DNA of 64,000 bases from assembly GCA_009760885.1 (NCBI GenBank), contig CM019701.1:35912697-35976696 (forward strand). Reading direction: 5' to 3'. The position numbers were made by a program, and so were the translations under genes. The notes under the pieces are model-generated. The model made no database searches. It was given only the letters and a program-made list of their open reading frames with translations, and had not been told where the DNA came from. Source of the stretch: Achatina immaculata (taxonomy: Eukaryota; Mollusca; Gastropoda; Stylommatophora; Achatinidae). Shown here piece after piece: positions 22,096 through 31,954 of this stretch (position 1 is its first letter; the number at the start of each line of letters is the position of its first letter).

Positions 22096-23360
22096 TTACA
22101 ATTCACAGCCCTGCTTTATAACATCTTCTGCACGACCCACCCATGTTTTGCCCCGCTTTAGCCCGTCACCTTTTTCTTTGAGGAGCTCCTAATGTGGTTT
22201 GGTGTTTGTTATCTGTGCTTATCTTGAGGTATGCACGCGCCTTCCAGATCTTTATCTGTGATTCATGGGTGGGAGATCAAGGAAGTATTTCATCGCTACA
22301 CAGGAAGTGTCTCTCGTACACCCCAAGATAATTCGCATGCCACATTTTGCATCTTTTCGAGTTTTAGATCTGCGCAGAGCTGACAGTGAGGATTGCTAGG
22401 GCGTATTCAGTGGGTACAAGGACCAGCCCCTGGAACAGAGGTATTAGCAGCCTCTGCTCAGTGGTGCCAGCCGCCATGACCTTCATTGCCGTTAGACCTT
22501 TGCGAGCTTTGTTATCATGTGGTCAGCATGTTCTTTTAAACACAGACTACGATCAAACTTCACTCCAAAGTGCGTCATCAAGTTAGTTCTGGTTACATCC
22601 TTGCCACCCAATCTCACAACAGGCATATCAGTGTTAACAATATGGCTGTTCAGTGAGAACCATGTCACTGATGCTTTTGTAGGATTGACAAGGGGAATAT
22701 TTTTTTTAAAAAACGCACACCAAGTCCGTTCAAGTCCGTTCTGCAAATGCGTTGGCAATATCCTGTCTGTCTCTTCTCATTCGATACATCAGAATATCAT
22801 CAGCAAATGACAAAGTTCTTCCCGTCCCAATGAGCTGTTGTTCAGCAACTGTCAATGTGTATACATTGAACAGGACAAGCGACAACGGAGAACTCTGTGG
22901 AAAGCCAGGATATATTATTATTGGTTCTTAAGACCAGCTGGCACACCTGAGAACCACCTTTCTCAGGAAATTGAGCTGCAGCTATTCTTCCTATGGTGAG
23001 AGGGTGCACTTGTTTAAGGAACATGCGCATTAGGTAACTGAATGGTAGTCTGTTGTAACGCATCTTCTAAGCCTATTGCGGCAGCACATGTCTCTTCTCG
23101 GGTCTGAAATCCTTCGAAGACGTATTGAGCAAAAACTTCAGTATTGAGTCATGTCTCTTTGTTTCTCCTATACCCTCCAAGTGTGGATGGGAACATGCGA
23201 TACTTTTCCAGGTCATCGGCGAGATTACGTGCAACAATTTTCTCCAGCACTTTGACAACAGTATTCTGTATTGTAGCCGCTGATTTGGGAATGGTCCCTA
23301 TTTGGCTTCGGCAGCTGTAGCAGGTAGCAAGCAAGCCGTAAATTATCAAGTAAATGCTAC

Positions 23361-23872
23361 CTCAACATGTGATTTGATTATAGTCGCCTTTACTACGCGA
23401 TCTCACACATATTGAGAGGTTGAAAGACGTATATACACGGATTGAGCAACCATGGAAGTGTGAATACACTCTTATAAATGTCTAATCATATGTGAGTGAG
23501 TAATGTGTGAGATTTGTTCCTTACCAAAGTCTTATGGACTGGCTATAGTCATCTCATTGTTGTGGCTTTAAAAGGATGGGCAATATTAATTATTTTGAAG
23601 TCGGAGTCTGAGCCGGGAATTTTTTGAGACCCCAAATCCAGCCAAAATATTTTAAACTGCGACTCTACAACCGTGTTTTCAACTGTTTATTTAGGTGGTG
23701 TATTAAGATGCCCCTACTTTTAAAAAAAAAGTTAATTATTCATTCTGAAAAGTATCATTTGTAGCAGTGTCTGTGTTAAAAAGACGGGTCTCTGACATAT
23801 AGAATTTGGGGGAGGGGGGAGGGGGGGGGAGGTGCAGAAGAAGTAATGACTGCACTAGGACTAGTATATTTC
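23361..23872. other. no gene recognised
   Basis: AT-rich with a G-rich patch at 23808-23833. Confidence 0.4.
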
Positions 23873-23885
23873 AGATAAAATAGTT

Positions 23886-23986
23886 TGGGACCCGAAAGAT
23901 GGTGAACTATGCCTGAGTAGAACGAAGCCAGAGGAAACTCTGGTGGAGGTTCGTAGCGATTCTGACGTGCAAATCGATCGTCAAAC
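23886..23986 (+). rRNA. 28S rRNA fragment (about 100 nt), 5' head of S
   Basis: The text gggacccgaaagatggtgaa through tctgacgtgcaaatcgatcg is the conserved eukaryotic 28S core just upstream of the 'TTGGGTATAGGGGCGAAAGAC' area. It is a fragment, not a functional rRNA gene. It stops within gtcaaac, where S begins. Confidence 0.93.
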
Positions 23987-25292
23987 CGCTGTTGGCGAGA
24001 TTTTTCAGCTGCCGTGCGTGGAGCGGTGCTCTTCCCGGCCAATGAAGAAAGGTACAAATGAGGTTGCCAAGCAGCATCACTGCGGAAAAGGTGGTAGAAA
24101 GGATAAAGCGAAGCAAACAGTCAAATCATGGCACCTCTGGTCTGGAGGTCGGCCACGTCCTGAGTGCAGTCATGTCGGGTGAAATGCATGAACCGGCTTG
24201 TCTCACTGCTGGCGAGACTCTTCATATGCCGTGCGTGGAGTGAAGCTCCTCCCGGTTAAGGAAGTAAATGCGGAAAAGAAATAAAGGTTGCTGTGCGGAG
24301 CCGATGGGAAAAGGTGGTGGAAAGTGAAGTTTAACCGGTATGTCCAGTAGTATCGCTACGAGAGCTATACCACGGCACCTCTGCTCTAGAGGCCGCCCAC
24401 GTCCGAAATACACCTACACTGGTGAAATATGCCTAAACCGGCACACACCAGGGGTGGAACATGATGGCTAGACATGTCATGCCACCTCCGCTCTAGAGGT
24501 CGGTAACGCCTGATAAACACCCATACTGGTGAATTTTGCCTAAACCGGCTCATACCAGGGGTGAATCTTGAAGGCTATGCATGTCACAGTACCTCTGCTC
24601 TAGAGGTCGGTCTCGTCCCAAACACGCCCATACTGGGATAATGCCTAAACCGGCTCAACCCATGGGTAGAAGTCACTAGTGGCGAGGATTGGTCCTCCTG
24701 GACAAAAGCTCCACCCTGGTCACAACTAGGAAGGGTAGCGGCCACGACCGCAAAATGCTGAAGTCGGAGACACTGGACCAGGGAAGTCTAGATAGGCAAC
24801 CACCTCTCACCCGGCGGGGATGTTTGCGTATCCTAATCACGCTGAGGTTTTCCGGTGAGAAAGTCCAACCCTGGACTGGATGGGCAACCACCTCTCACCC
24901 GGCGGTGATACACGAGTATCTCAAAACACGTCGAGGTTTTCCGGTGAGAAAGTCCAACTCTGGCCTGGGTGGGCTACCGCCTCTCACCCAGCGGGGATGC
25001 ACTGATATCCTAAACACGTCGAGGTCTTCCAGTGAGAAAGTCCAACCCTAGACTAAACTGGTGCAATGAAAACCACGGTGTCACGCAATCCCGCTTCCGA
25101 GACCCACCAAGAATACAGGCTAAAGCACTGTGACACTCTGAATCTCTTGTGGTCCTTTCGTGGATCTCGTGTGGTCTATTTTGGACCACACAGGGGACCA
25201 CGGGACCTAACGAGGACCACAGGCAATGAATTCAGTAGGTTCACAGTGCGGGTTTTGGTGGTAGAAGTGAACGAAGAAGAAGAAGAAGAAGA
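23886..25292 (+). mobile_element. Retroposon S copy 1, with 28S rRNA head
   Basis: Longest S copy. Order: a 28S rRNA segment (23886-23986); head unit (ctgttggcgag) at 23989, repeated at 24206; three alpha units of 107 bp at 24376, 24483 and 24590, each opening with a small hairpin (cctctgctctagagg); three beta units of 88-89 bp at 24795, 24883 and 24972 (ccggtgagaaagtccaac); a unique 3' region; and a (GAA)n tail. Perfect 13-bp duplication AGATAAAATAGTT at 23873-23885 and 25293-25305 encloses the whole chimera, 28S piece included. No coding capacity recognised. Confidence 0.9.
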
Positions 25293-25305
25293 AGATAAAA
25301 TAGTT

Positions 25306-26145
25306 GAGGTAGCCAAATCATAAAACGATTGTGTCGAAATGAGTGTTAGGGGCGTACTGAAATTTGTCTGCAGTTTTGTTAGTAACCCTGGTATAAAGAC
25401 ATTTAGCTGTTACTTTCCCAGTTCAGAGGTAAGAAGACCAACAAAAGAATTGAGAATATTCTGTTTCATGAATCTGTTGTACATCACGAGCAGACTGGGT
25501 GTGACTGAGGTACTTGGTAAGGCTAACTTTATTTCTTTAAATTCCGTACACTCTTCCTTTGGAATAGCTTCAAAGAAAATTGCTCTGACACATGGATAAT
25601 GTAACCTCAAGCCATTTAATGTGTGCTGTGTACTGGTTTTTCAAAATCGATGTATACTGTTGATTTGCAAGCTTCATGGTGATAAATTTTTCAACACTGA
25701 CAAGAGCACGAACAAAATCTGAGAGCATAGAAAAACAGTCATTATGCCACAAAGAATTTATATACATGTCACACTCATTATACTTTGACACACTCACACC
25801 TAAAGACTAACACACTAACGCCTAAACACTAACACTAACACATTAACGCCTAAACACTAACACATTAACACTAACACACAAACACTAACACACTAACATT
25901 AAAACACTAACACACTAACGCCTAAAACTATTTCTTTTCGCTTATTGCTCTGCTCTGTGTCGAAGTGGTGATGAGATACAGTTTTGGTGTACCTTTATTT
26001 TCATTGTAATACTCTACTGGAAGAGAAAGTGAGAAAGGAGTATAATGAAAATTGCTCTGACTTCAGTGTCAAACTGAAAAACACAAACACACACTCTCGG
26101 ACGCACACACATATACACATATCCTGTGTTTACTAGGATAGCTAG
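25306..26145. other. no gene recognised
   Basis: Open frames on both strands at 25339-25610 overlap and show no family signature. Contains the TAACAC-type minisatellite below. Confidence 0.4.
25793..25925. repeat. Degenerate CACTAA / TAACAC tandem array
   Basis: About 130 bp built from actaacac, cctaaacac and attaacac units, irregular in order. Confidence 0.8.
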
Positions 26146-26149
26146 ATTA

Positions 26150-26560
26150 CATATTCCCGGTGACAACGTACGGATGCGAAACATGAACAATTAACAAATG
26201 ATTAGAAAAGAGAGTAACACCATCTGAAATGAAATGTTATAGAAGTGCACTTAGAATTTCATGGATAGAAAGGAAATAAAATAAGTTGATAGGATTACGT
26301 ATCGCAGGAAACTGGCTCGGAAACACCATCAGAAGTAGAAAGTTGAGATTCCTCGGCCACATCAGTTCAATGGTTTGAAGATGTTGGTACTAGAAGGCAT
26401 AGTGCCCAGCGAAAGAGAAAAGGGACGACTGGTTGCAGGTGGACTCAGGATATCACGGAATGTTTGAATATGTCATTATGGGACGCCGGTGAACTTGCAT
26501 CCAGCGAGGCAGTGAGAGGGACAACGTTCGGGAAAGACATGAAGGAGATATATATCCTAA
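26150..26560 (+). pseudogene. LINE-L C-terminal fragment
   Basis: Plus-strand remnant of another LINE C-terminus, with stops and frameshifts. It reads IPVTTYGCET, SEMKCYRSALRISWIERK, RSRKLRFLGHISS, and then an arginine- and glycine-rich end. This is the same domain type as the C-terminus of LINE-A and LINE-E but a different sequence. No tail or TSD identified. Confidence 0.65.
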
Positions 26561-27396
26561 AACAAGTCTACGATATAAACATAATGATAGTTATGGAAGC
26601 TTGTTTCAACTATGCAGTCGTAAACTAGATTCATAATCAAGGAAAGAAAGCTGCAGTTTAAATAGTATCTGTAGCAAGCAATCAACAAGTTCTTATCATT
26701 ACTTTCTTATCACGTGGTATTTTTTATGCCACATGCTTCTCTGACACCTGAAATAACTAGAAGACAGTTTTATTCCCTCAAATATTCTACATACAAAACT
26801 CTTAACAAGAATGTTGACGTACATGTTTTCTGTAAAAATGTAGAAAAGTATGTCTAATCAGAAAACTCTTCCTGTGCTGTTGTCCTTGTTCTTGTAACCT
26901 ACAAAAATGTAAAATCTCCACTCATAACAATGAAATTATTTTACTCATCAAACATCGTCATCAAATTCTTGGTCATATATTGTAAAATCGTTTATTCCCT
27001 TTTGTAGGACAATCGAAGAATTTATCTATTTGTGATCAACAGGCAAGCTAGCCGTGATGTTTCGTAATATAAGCAAAAGATAAACAGCCAAACAGACTAG
27101 ATAATGCAACACTGAATCTCTGCTATTACTTCACGATACGAAAGCAAAAGAAGAAATACACCTGGGGCTTTGTGTGCTTCTGGCTTTTTCTGAACATGAT
27201 TCATAATGAAAAAAGAGTAGAGACAAATACATTGGAGACAAGAAGTGTTCATAATCAAGGTAACAAACAGTCAGAATATTATGCAGGAAAACATTCTCCT
27301 ACAACTGCAAATCGGAATCCTCCCTGATATGTTAATGAACATCTGCACACAAAAAGCACACTTTTCTTACCTACAAATTTAAACGTCTAAAACAAA
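26561..27396. other. no gene recognised
   Basis: AT-rich single-copy-looking sequence. Confidence 0.4.
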
Positions 27397-27620
27397 CATC
27401 CCGGTAGAACAAAATGAGATTACACGCTAAGAAAGAAACATTCTGCTACCAAAAGCTGCTATTACACTTAAGAAACAAACATCCTGCTAGAAGAAATGAG
27501 ATTGCATACTAAGAAAAGAAACATTCTACTACCAAAAGCTGCTATTACACTTAAGAAACAAACATCCTGCTAGAAAAAATTCACATAACACTTAAAAACC
27601 ACATATCCTGCTAACAGTCG
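27397..27620. repeat. 83-bp tandem repeat, two and a half units
   Basis: Units start at 27397, 27480 and 27563 with catcc-g-tagaa. The first two are nearly identical over 83 bp (ccaaaagctgctattacact is shared); the third is diverged. Confidence 0.85.
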
Positions 27621-28766
27621 TTACATTTGCAACATAGTTTAACCTTATAAGAAAATAATCTGAGACAGTTTCAGCATCCCCCGAATTCATTCAGACCTAA
27701 AGTGAAGCAGAAACATTTTGGTTAGAAAAAAAAGTTCTTAAAAAACACAAGGAATGGCTAACAAGCTTTGGAAAACTAGCAAAATGTAAGTGTACAAATT
27801 TGGAAAAAGAGAACTGTGAACCATGCAAAGTTACCAGTACACATATTGCAGTCTATTATGAGTATGAAGAACAATCAGTACACATAACGCTGTCTTTTAT
27901 CGCATCCCTTTTAAATGGAGCAGAGCTTAGTTTTAGGACAGACAGAGGTAATGCACTGTTTTTCTTGCAGCAGACAGACAAACACTGACTATTCTGAAAC
28001 ACAAAATATGTTGTTCGTGGATCACGAAAGCTTTTGACAGAAGAAACAGAACAAAGGTGTGGTAAGTCATATATTACTATGGAATGCAAGGATGAATTCC
28101 CAAATAACATCAGAGTTATGTACAAAACAGTACCAACACAAGTGAAGACATTTAGAACGTCTCTGCCTGAATGTATAATTAACTTACGGTTTTCGGCCGA
28201 TCTTTTCCCTGCTTCTGGCCATCGCATTTCACTGATGCCCAGGACGTCTAGATGATATTTATTCATTTCTTAGATTACCTGAGCAGTTTTCGATGGTGCA
28301 GCCATTGTTCTTAAATTCCAGAAATCGATCTTTGTCGCAAATTTGGGGTCGATGATTGAGTAGAATCAGCACACTATTTAATCGAAAAGTAAATTTACTG
28401 AAGGGACACAACCACGGTAATCGCAAACCAGTATGTTAATTCCCCTGAGAATTAGTGTTGGGACGGCGAAAAGGATGCGAGTTACTCTTTGATTACAATG
28501 ACGTAATAAAAGGTACATATAATAAGGTCCAGAGTGGAGCTCAAGTTGTGTTTATCAAGTCAGTAGGACTTTCCGCTCAACGGTGTGCTGCAAGGGATGA
28601 AGGGAAGGGGAAATTAAATTGTATACACGTCTGAGGAATGAGAGTACGATTAGGATAGAGAGGCAAATTAGGGTAGTCGTGTCTGTAGGAACACGTCATA
28701 AATAGCATAGCTTCTTGAAGGAGGAAATCTCACTGGATGTGGTGATGAATTGTTTCCATAGATACA
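27621..28766. other. no gene recognised
   Basis: Contains frames 27800-27988, 27856-28266 and 28034-28255. The stretch around 28195-28266 on the minus strand (KYHLDVLGISEMRWPEAGK) is a small piece of an APE-type LINE endonuclease, since 'DVLGISEMRW' is a classic motif. Nothing else is assignable. Confidence 0.5.
28190..28290 (-). pseudogene. LINE endonuclease N-terminal snippet
   Basis: The minus-strand reading NKYHLDVLGISEMRWPEAGK corresponds to the early part of the apurinic endonuclease domain of RTE/CR1/L2-type LINEs, where the E of S-E-M-R-W is a catalytic residue. It is an isolated fragment, so the family is unknown. Confidence 0.7.
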
Positions 28767-28774
28767 GCTCTAGA

Positions 28775-29599
28775 CCCGTTGTTTCCTAAAGCGGGCGATA
28801 ACGCCCTTCTGTGGGCGTTGAAAGAAAAAGTAAGAGAACAAATTTTGTATGATTAGACCTCGAAAAAATCGTAGACAAAGCACTTTAGTGAGACGTGAGA
28901 GAAAGAAAAATCACAAGAGAATTACCTGGGATTCGAACACGGACTCCGGTAGGACGAGCAGCCGTCTAGCCACGAGAGAACAGCTTACTATCGACTTAGG
29001 TGAGACGGCTGCTCGTCCTACCGGAGTCCGTGTTCGAATCCCAGGTAATTCTCTTGTGATTTTTCTTTCTCTCACGTCTCACTAAAGTGCTTTGTCTACG
29101 TTTTTTTCGAGGTCTAATCATACAAAATTTGTTCTCTTACTTTACTGTACCAAAGCCTCGTAGTTTCCTATTTATAAAAAATTATAAAAAATTGTTCATT
29201 GAAAGAAAAAGAGTCACAGTGTGGAGGTGGGAGTGGAAGAAAAGGGGACAGTGGAAGGCGTTGAGGGAAACTGAAGCAGAAGACAGTGACAGTAATACCT
29301 GACTTCTTAGCACTTTTCAACATGATATTGAGAAACTTGTGTTCTTACGTGAAACTCATCGATCAAATTAAACATTGAGAAAATAATGCAGTGGGTGAAT
29401 TATCGTAATTCTATTCATTCATATTGTTAAATAAATTGATGTGCTAGCTTAATTTTTTTAGTTCTGTAATGCATATCCTAGTTCAGTAGATCATTGTACA
29501 AGTAGTACATGGAAGGTGGGGAGGGGGGGGAAGGGGGAGCATGGAAGATGTGATCTGGGAGAAAAGGGGGCTGCAGTTCGAACAAGCCTGGGAAACACT
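28775..29599. mobile_element. hAT-like non-autonomous element
   Basis: Ends resemble hAT termini: left ccgttgtttcctaaagcggg, right (read inward) CAGTGTTTCCCAGGC. It is flanked by the 8-bp duplication GCTCTAGA at 28767-28774 and 29600-29607, the size typical of hAT. No transposase remains. An inverted SINE-T dimer sits inside. Confidence 0.75.
28831..29198. mobile_element. Inverted (palindromic) SINE-T dimer
   Basis: Left arm (28831 to about 29000) is SINE-T in minus orientation. The right arm (from about 29010) is the same sequence on the plus strand, ending cctatttataaaaaattata. Both arms contain the B-box GTTCGAATCCC. Perfect 13-bp duplication TTGAAAGAAAAAG at 28818-28830 and 29199-29211 shows the dimer inserted as one unit. 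The left arm lacks the A-rich terminus. Open frames here are shadows. Confidence 0.88.
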
Positions 29600-29607
29600 G
29601 CTCTAGA

Positions 29608-30824
29608 CTCTTTCTACAGAAAATTCTGCTCCACTGTTTGCATAGTCGAAGCTGTTTCTATATTGAATTGCTTTCACAGTTGCATCTCAGTGTTCCTGTG
29701 ATGAATTCCTACAACTGAAGCTGTATGTTCTTGTGATGAATTGTTTCAGCTGTTGCTCTTCTCCGATCAGTTATTTTCACAGTTGCCGCTGTATGATCTC
29801 ATACTGGATTGTTTCCACAATCCGACAATCCGATCAATGAAGGACAATAGATACCCCAAGTTTCTGTAAAGAAGTGTAAGTGTGAAACGGTTTGAGTCTC
29901 TCTGTATATGAAATTTTTAAACGTGTCATATTTCGCCGAAACAGAGTAACGATGAGCACAGTGAAGACGGAAAGAATGTTCGAGTGATCGCATTAAACTT
30001 ACTTTTGTCCGTTTTCCTTCAGATCGCGTGACTTACTATCTACAAGAAAACTTTAATACTTCCCTCAGACTGCAAACATGTAAGCTCTCAGGCTGGGGGC
30101 ATGTAGTTTTCACACTGGCTCTTCCCTGAAACGTTATACACTGGATGTCTGTTTGAGATTTATGGATGTTTGGGAAATGTTCGAGACTTACGTTTGTCTT
30201 TTACAAGTGTGATTTGCAAATGCTAAAGAGTTGTTTCACGTATGTTTTAGGTCTGGATGTTTGAGATAAAAGTATGTTTCCGCATGATCTGTCTGTCTGC
30301 ATCAAATTTATAGTTAATAGTGTGTAAATCTGTCCTTTGGATAATAAAACTTGTTGCCTTTGGCAACGTTATTTTTTTCTTCAAATTATTAATTTCTTGC
30401 AGCACGATTACGCCCGACCCGCCACACGCATATGCTTAAATACACATATACTGCCAGCCAATCGGACTGTCTCACAATTTTTCATATGTTCATATAAATC
30501 ATATGCTATTCTCTTTGTACTTTCTTCTGCTATAGCTGTCCATATTTCAACAGAATAAGTCCCATTTTTAATTTTTTGGTTTAATTTTTTAAATTTTTAT
30601 TTCTTATTTTCTTAATTTTTATTTCTTATTTGTTATATAACATTCGTATTGTCTAACATGATCAAACAGTAATTTTTTATATTAAAACATTATATAATAT
30701 ATGAATAAGACGAGAGGTTACAACTGCATGTTTTCGTTACAGAATAAATCTTCTCTTCCATTTTAATAACTTCTAAGTTGTGTCATTTGATGCAGGACAC
30801 TACAGTAAATTTATAGTATGTTAT
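29608..30824. other. no gene recognised
   Basis: AT-rich, several short open frames without family resemblance. Confidence 0.4.
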
Positions 30825-30832
30825 AGTTTACA

Positions 30833-31299
30833 TCATCATCATCATCATCATTGCCTTTCACTCCCTTGAGAGCATAGGCCACGGATAAAGGCTCTCCAGT
30901 CATCACTGATCTTGGAATTATTCTCTGCTTGAGCACTGTCATAATTTATCTTCTCCAAGTAAGTCTAGGTCTTCCTCGTTTTTTATTTCCTTGAGGATTC
31001 CATATTAGTGCCTGTCTTGCTATGTTGGTGTCGGGTTTCCCCAGAGTGTGGCCAATCCACCTCCACTTCCTAGACATGAATTGTAGGTTCATAGTTTCTT
31101 GTCCTGCCCTTTCCCAGACCTCGTTCCTTATCTTGTCCTTCTATTTAACGTTTAAAATCCTCCTCAAACAGTAGTTCATGAATGTTTGTATCCTCTGTTG
31201 TATTGTCTTGGTCATAACCAATGTCTCTGAACCATATAGTAGGACAGTCTTTACGTTTTTATTGAAAAGCCTAAGTTTGGTTCTTATTCTGATATTCCC
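30833..31299 (-). pseudogene. LINE-G 3' fragment
   Basis: Minus-strand LINE end: (TGA)n tail (CAT repeats at 30833-30851 on plus), then the C-terminal coding remnant (RKWRWIGHTLGKPDTNIARQ, KKRGRPRLTWRR) and TVLLYGSETLVMTKTIQQRI. Flanked by the 8-bp repeat AGTTTACA at 30825-30832 and 31300-31307. Only one copy in the window. Confidence 0.8.
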
Positions 31300-31628
31300 A
31301 GTTTACACGACACTGCCTATATTCAAATTTTGTTCTGTTAAAATAAATACATCAGAAACGAAAATTTAGAGAGAGGTTTAAAATGTTATTATATAAATCC
31401 TTTGTTTTCAGTTTAAAATGTGAATTTAAATGTAGCCAGTGATCTTTTTTTATTCATGGATGAATGTTGGGCAAACATGCTCTCATTTTATGTTGGCTAG
31501 TGAAAGTTTTTCTACAAATATAATTGTATCAAACTGTACACAAGAGTGCTGTAATCTTAACGAATATATTTTCAACTATGAACGTTTAGTGGCAAACCTG
31601 CGAATTCTTTTTCGCCTTACCTGTGTGC

Positions 31629-31944
31629 ACAATGCAGAGATAAGACAGATGACTGAACAACAACCAGTCTCATGGGTATTCAGGAAAAGGAGATGGACAT
31701 ATGTTGATCACGTGATGAGAAGAAACAGTCAGAGAATCCCAAAACAAGCTACCATGTGGAACACAACAGGCCAAAGAAAAAGAGACAGACCGTGTGAAAC
31801 TCTGAAGAGGACTTCAGGCCAAATTAACAGGCATAAAATTCCCTTGATGAGGTTGAAAGACTCGCCGAAGACAGGAAAAATTCGCAAACTACCTTGCGAA
31901 CCCTATGTGACGTTTAACGGCACGGGAAAGACATAAGATAAGAT
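31629..31944 (+). pseudogene. LINE-B C-terminal fragment
   Basis: Plus-strand. The frame 31439-31936 enters it from unrelated upstream sequence and then reads EIRQMTEQQPVSWVFRKRRW, YVDHVMRRNSQRIPKQA and a frameshifted end, with an acataagataag tail. Flanks ACCTGTGTGC (31619-31628) and ACATGTGTGC (31945-31954) are a probable 10-bp duplication with one difference. Confidence 0.85.
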
Positions 31945-31954
31945 ACATGTGTGC

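Larger units (their letters stand above)
19620..23360 (-). pseudogene. LINE-K relic with three later insertions
   Basis: One I/Jockey-like element on the minus strand, broken into 23360-22096, 21048-20729 and 20177-19620. In its own sense: RT start (KVLEKIVARNLADDLEKYR), SPLSLVLFNVYT and SFADDILMYRMRRDRQDI near 22890-22780, then the thumb region (VVRLGGKDVTRTNLMTHFGV, frame 22492-22758). RNase H follows: IYTNGSVVRHQRSAWAFTAH, MTMEVMAITKAF, VCILSDS, and VPDQYRGPGNEK near 20000-19960. The end carries a cysteine motif (HLWTCPEC, near 19700). In RNase H the first Asp reads N (Y-T-N-G), while E and the second Asp (S-D-S) remain. Insertions are LINE-F (21049-22095) and retroposon S (20178-20728) with SINE-T inside it. 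Confidence 0.82.

Noticed and set aside
24830..25045. Hammerhead ribozyme in the S beta modules (ggtgagaaagtcc)
   Set aside because: The GAAA and GTC-like bits lack a CTGATGA block and a plausible stem arrangement.
23886..25292. S as an element inserted into rDNA, later moved as a block
   Set aside because: The duplication flanks the 28S piece plus S as one unit, and the second copy has 18S instead. A fixed rDNA target would give the same rRNA flank.
25793..25925. Telomeric repeat
   Set aside because: Units are irregular mixtures of CACTAA and CCTAAACAC; not the arthropod TTAGG or another known regular telomere repeat.
27397..27620. CRISPR-like array
   Set aside because: Direct 83-bp tandem units with no spacers, in a eukaryotic context.
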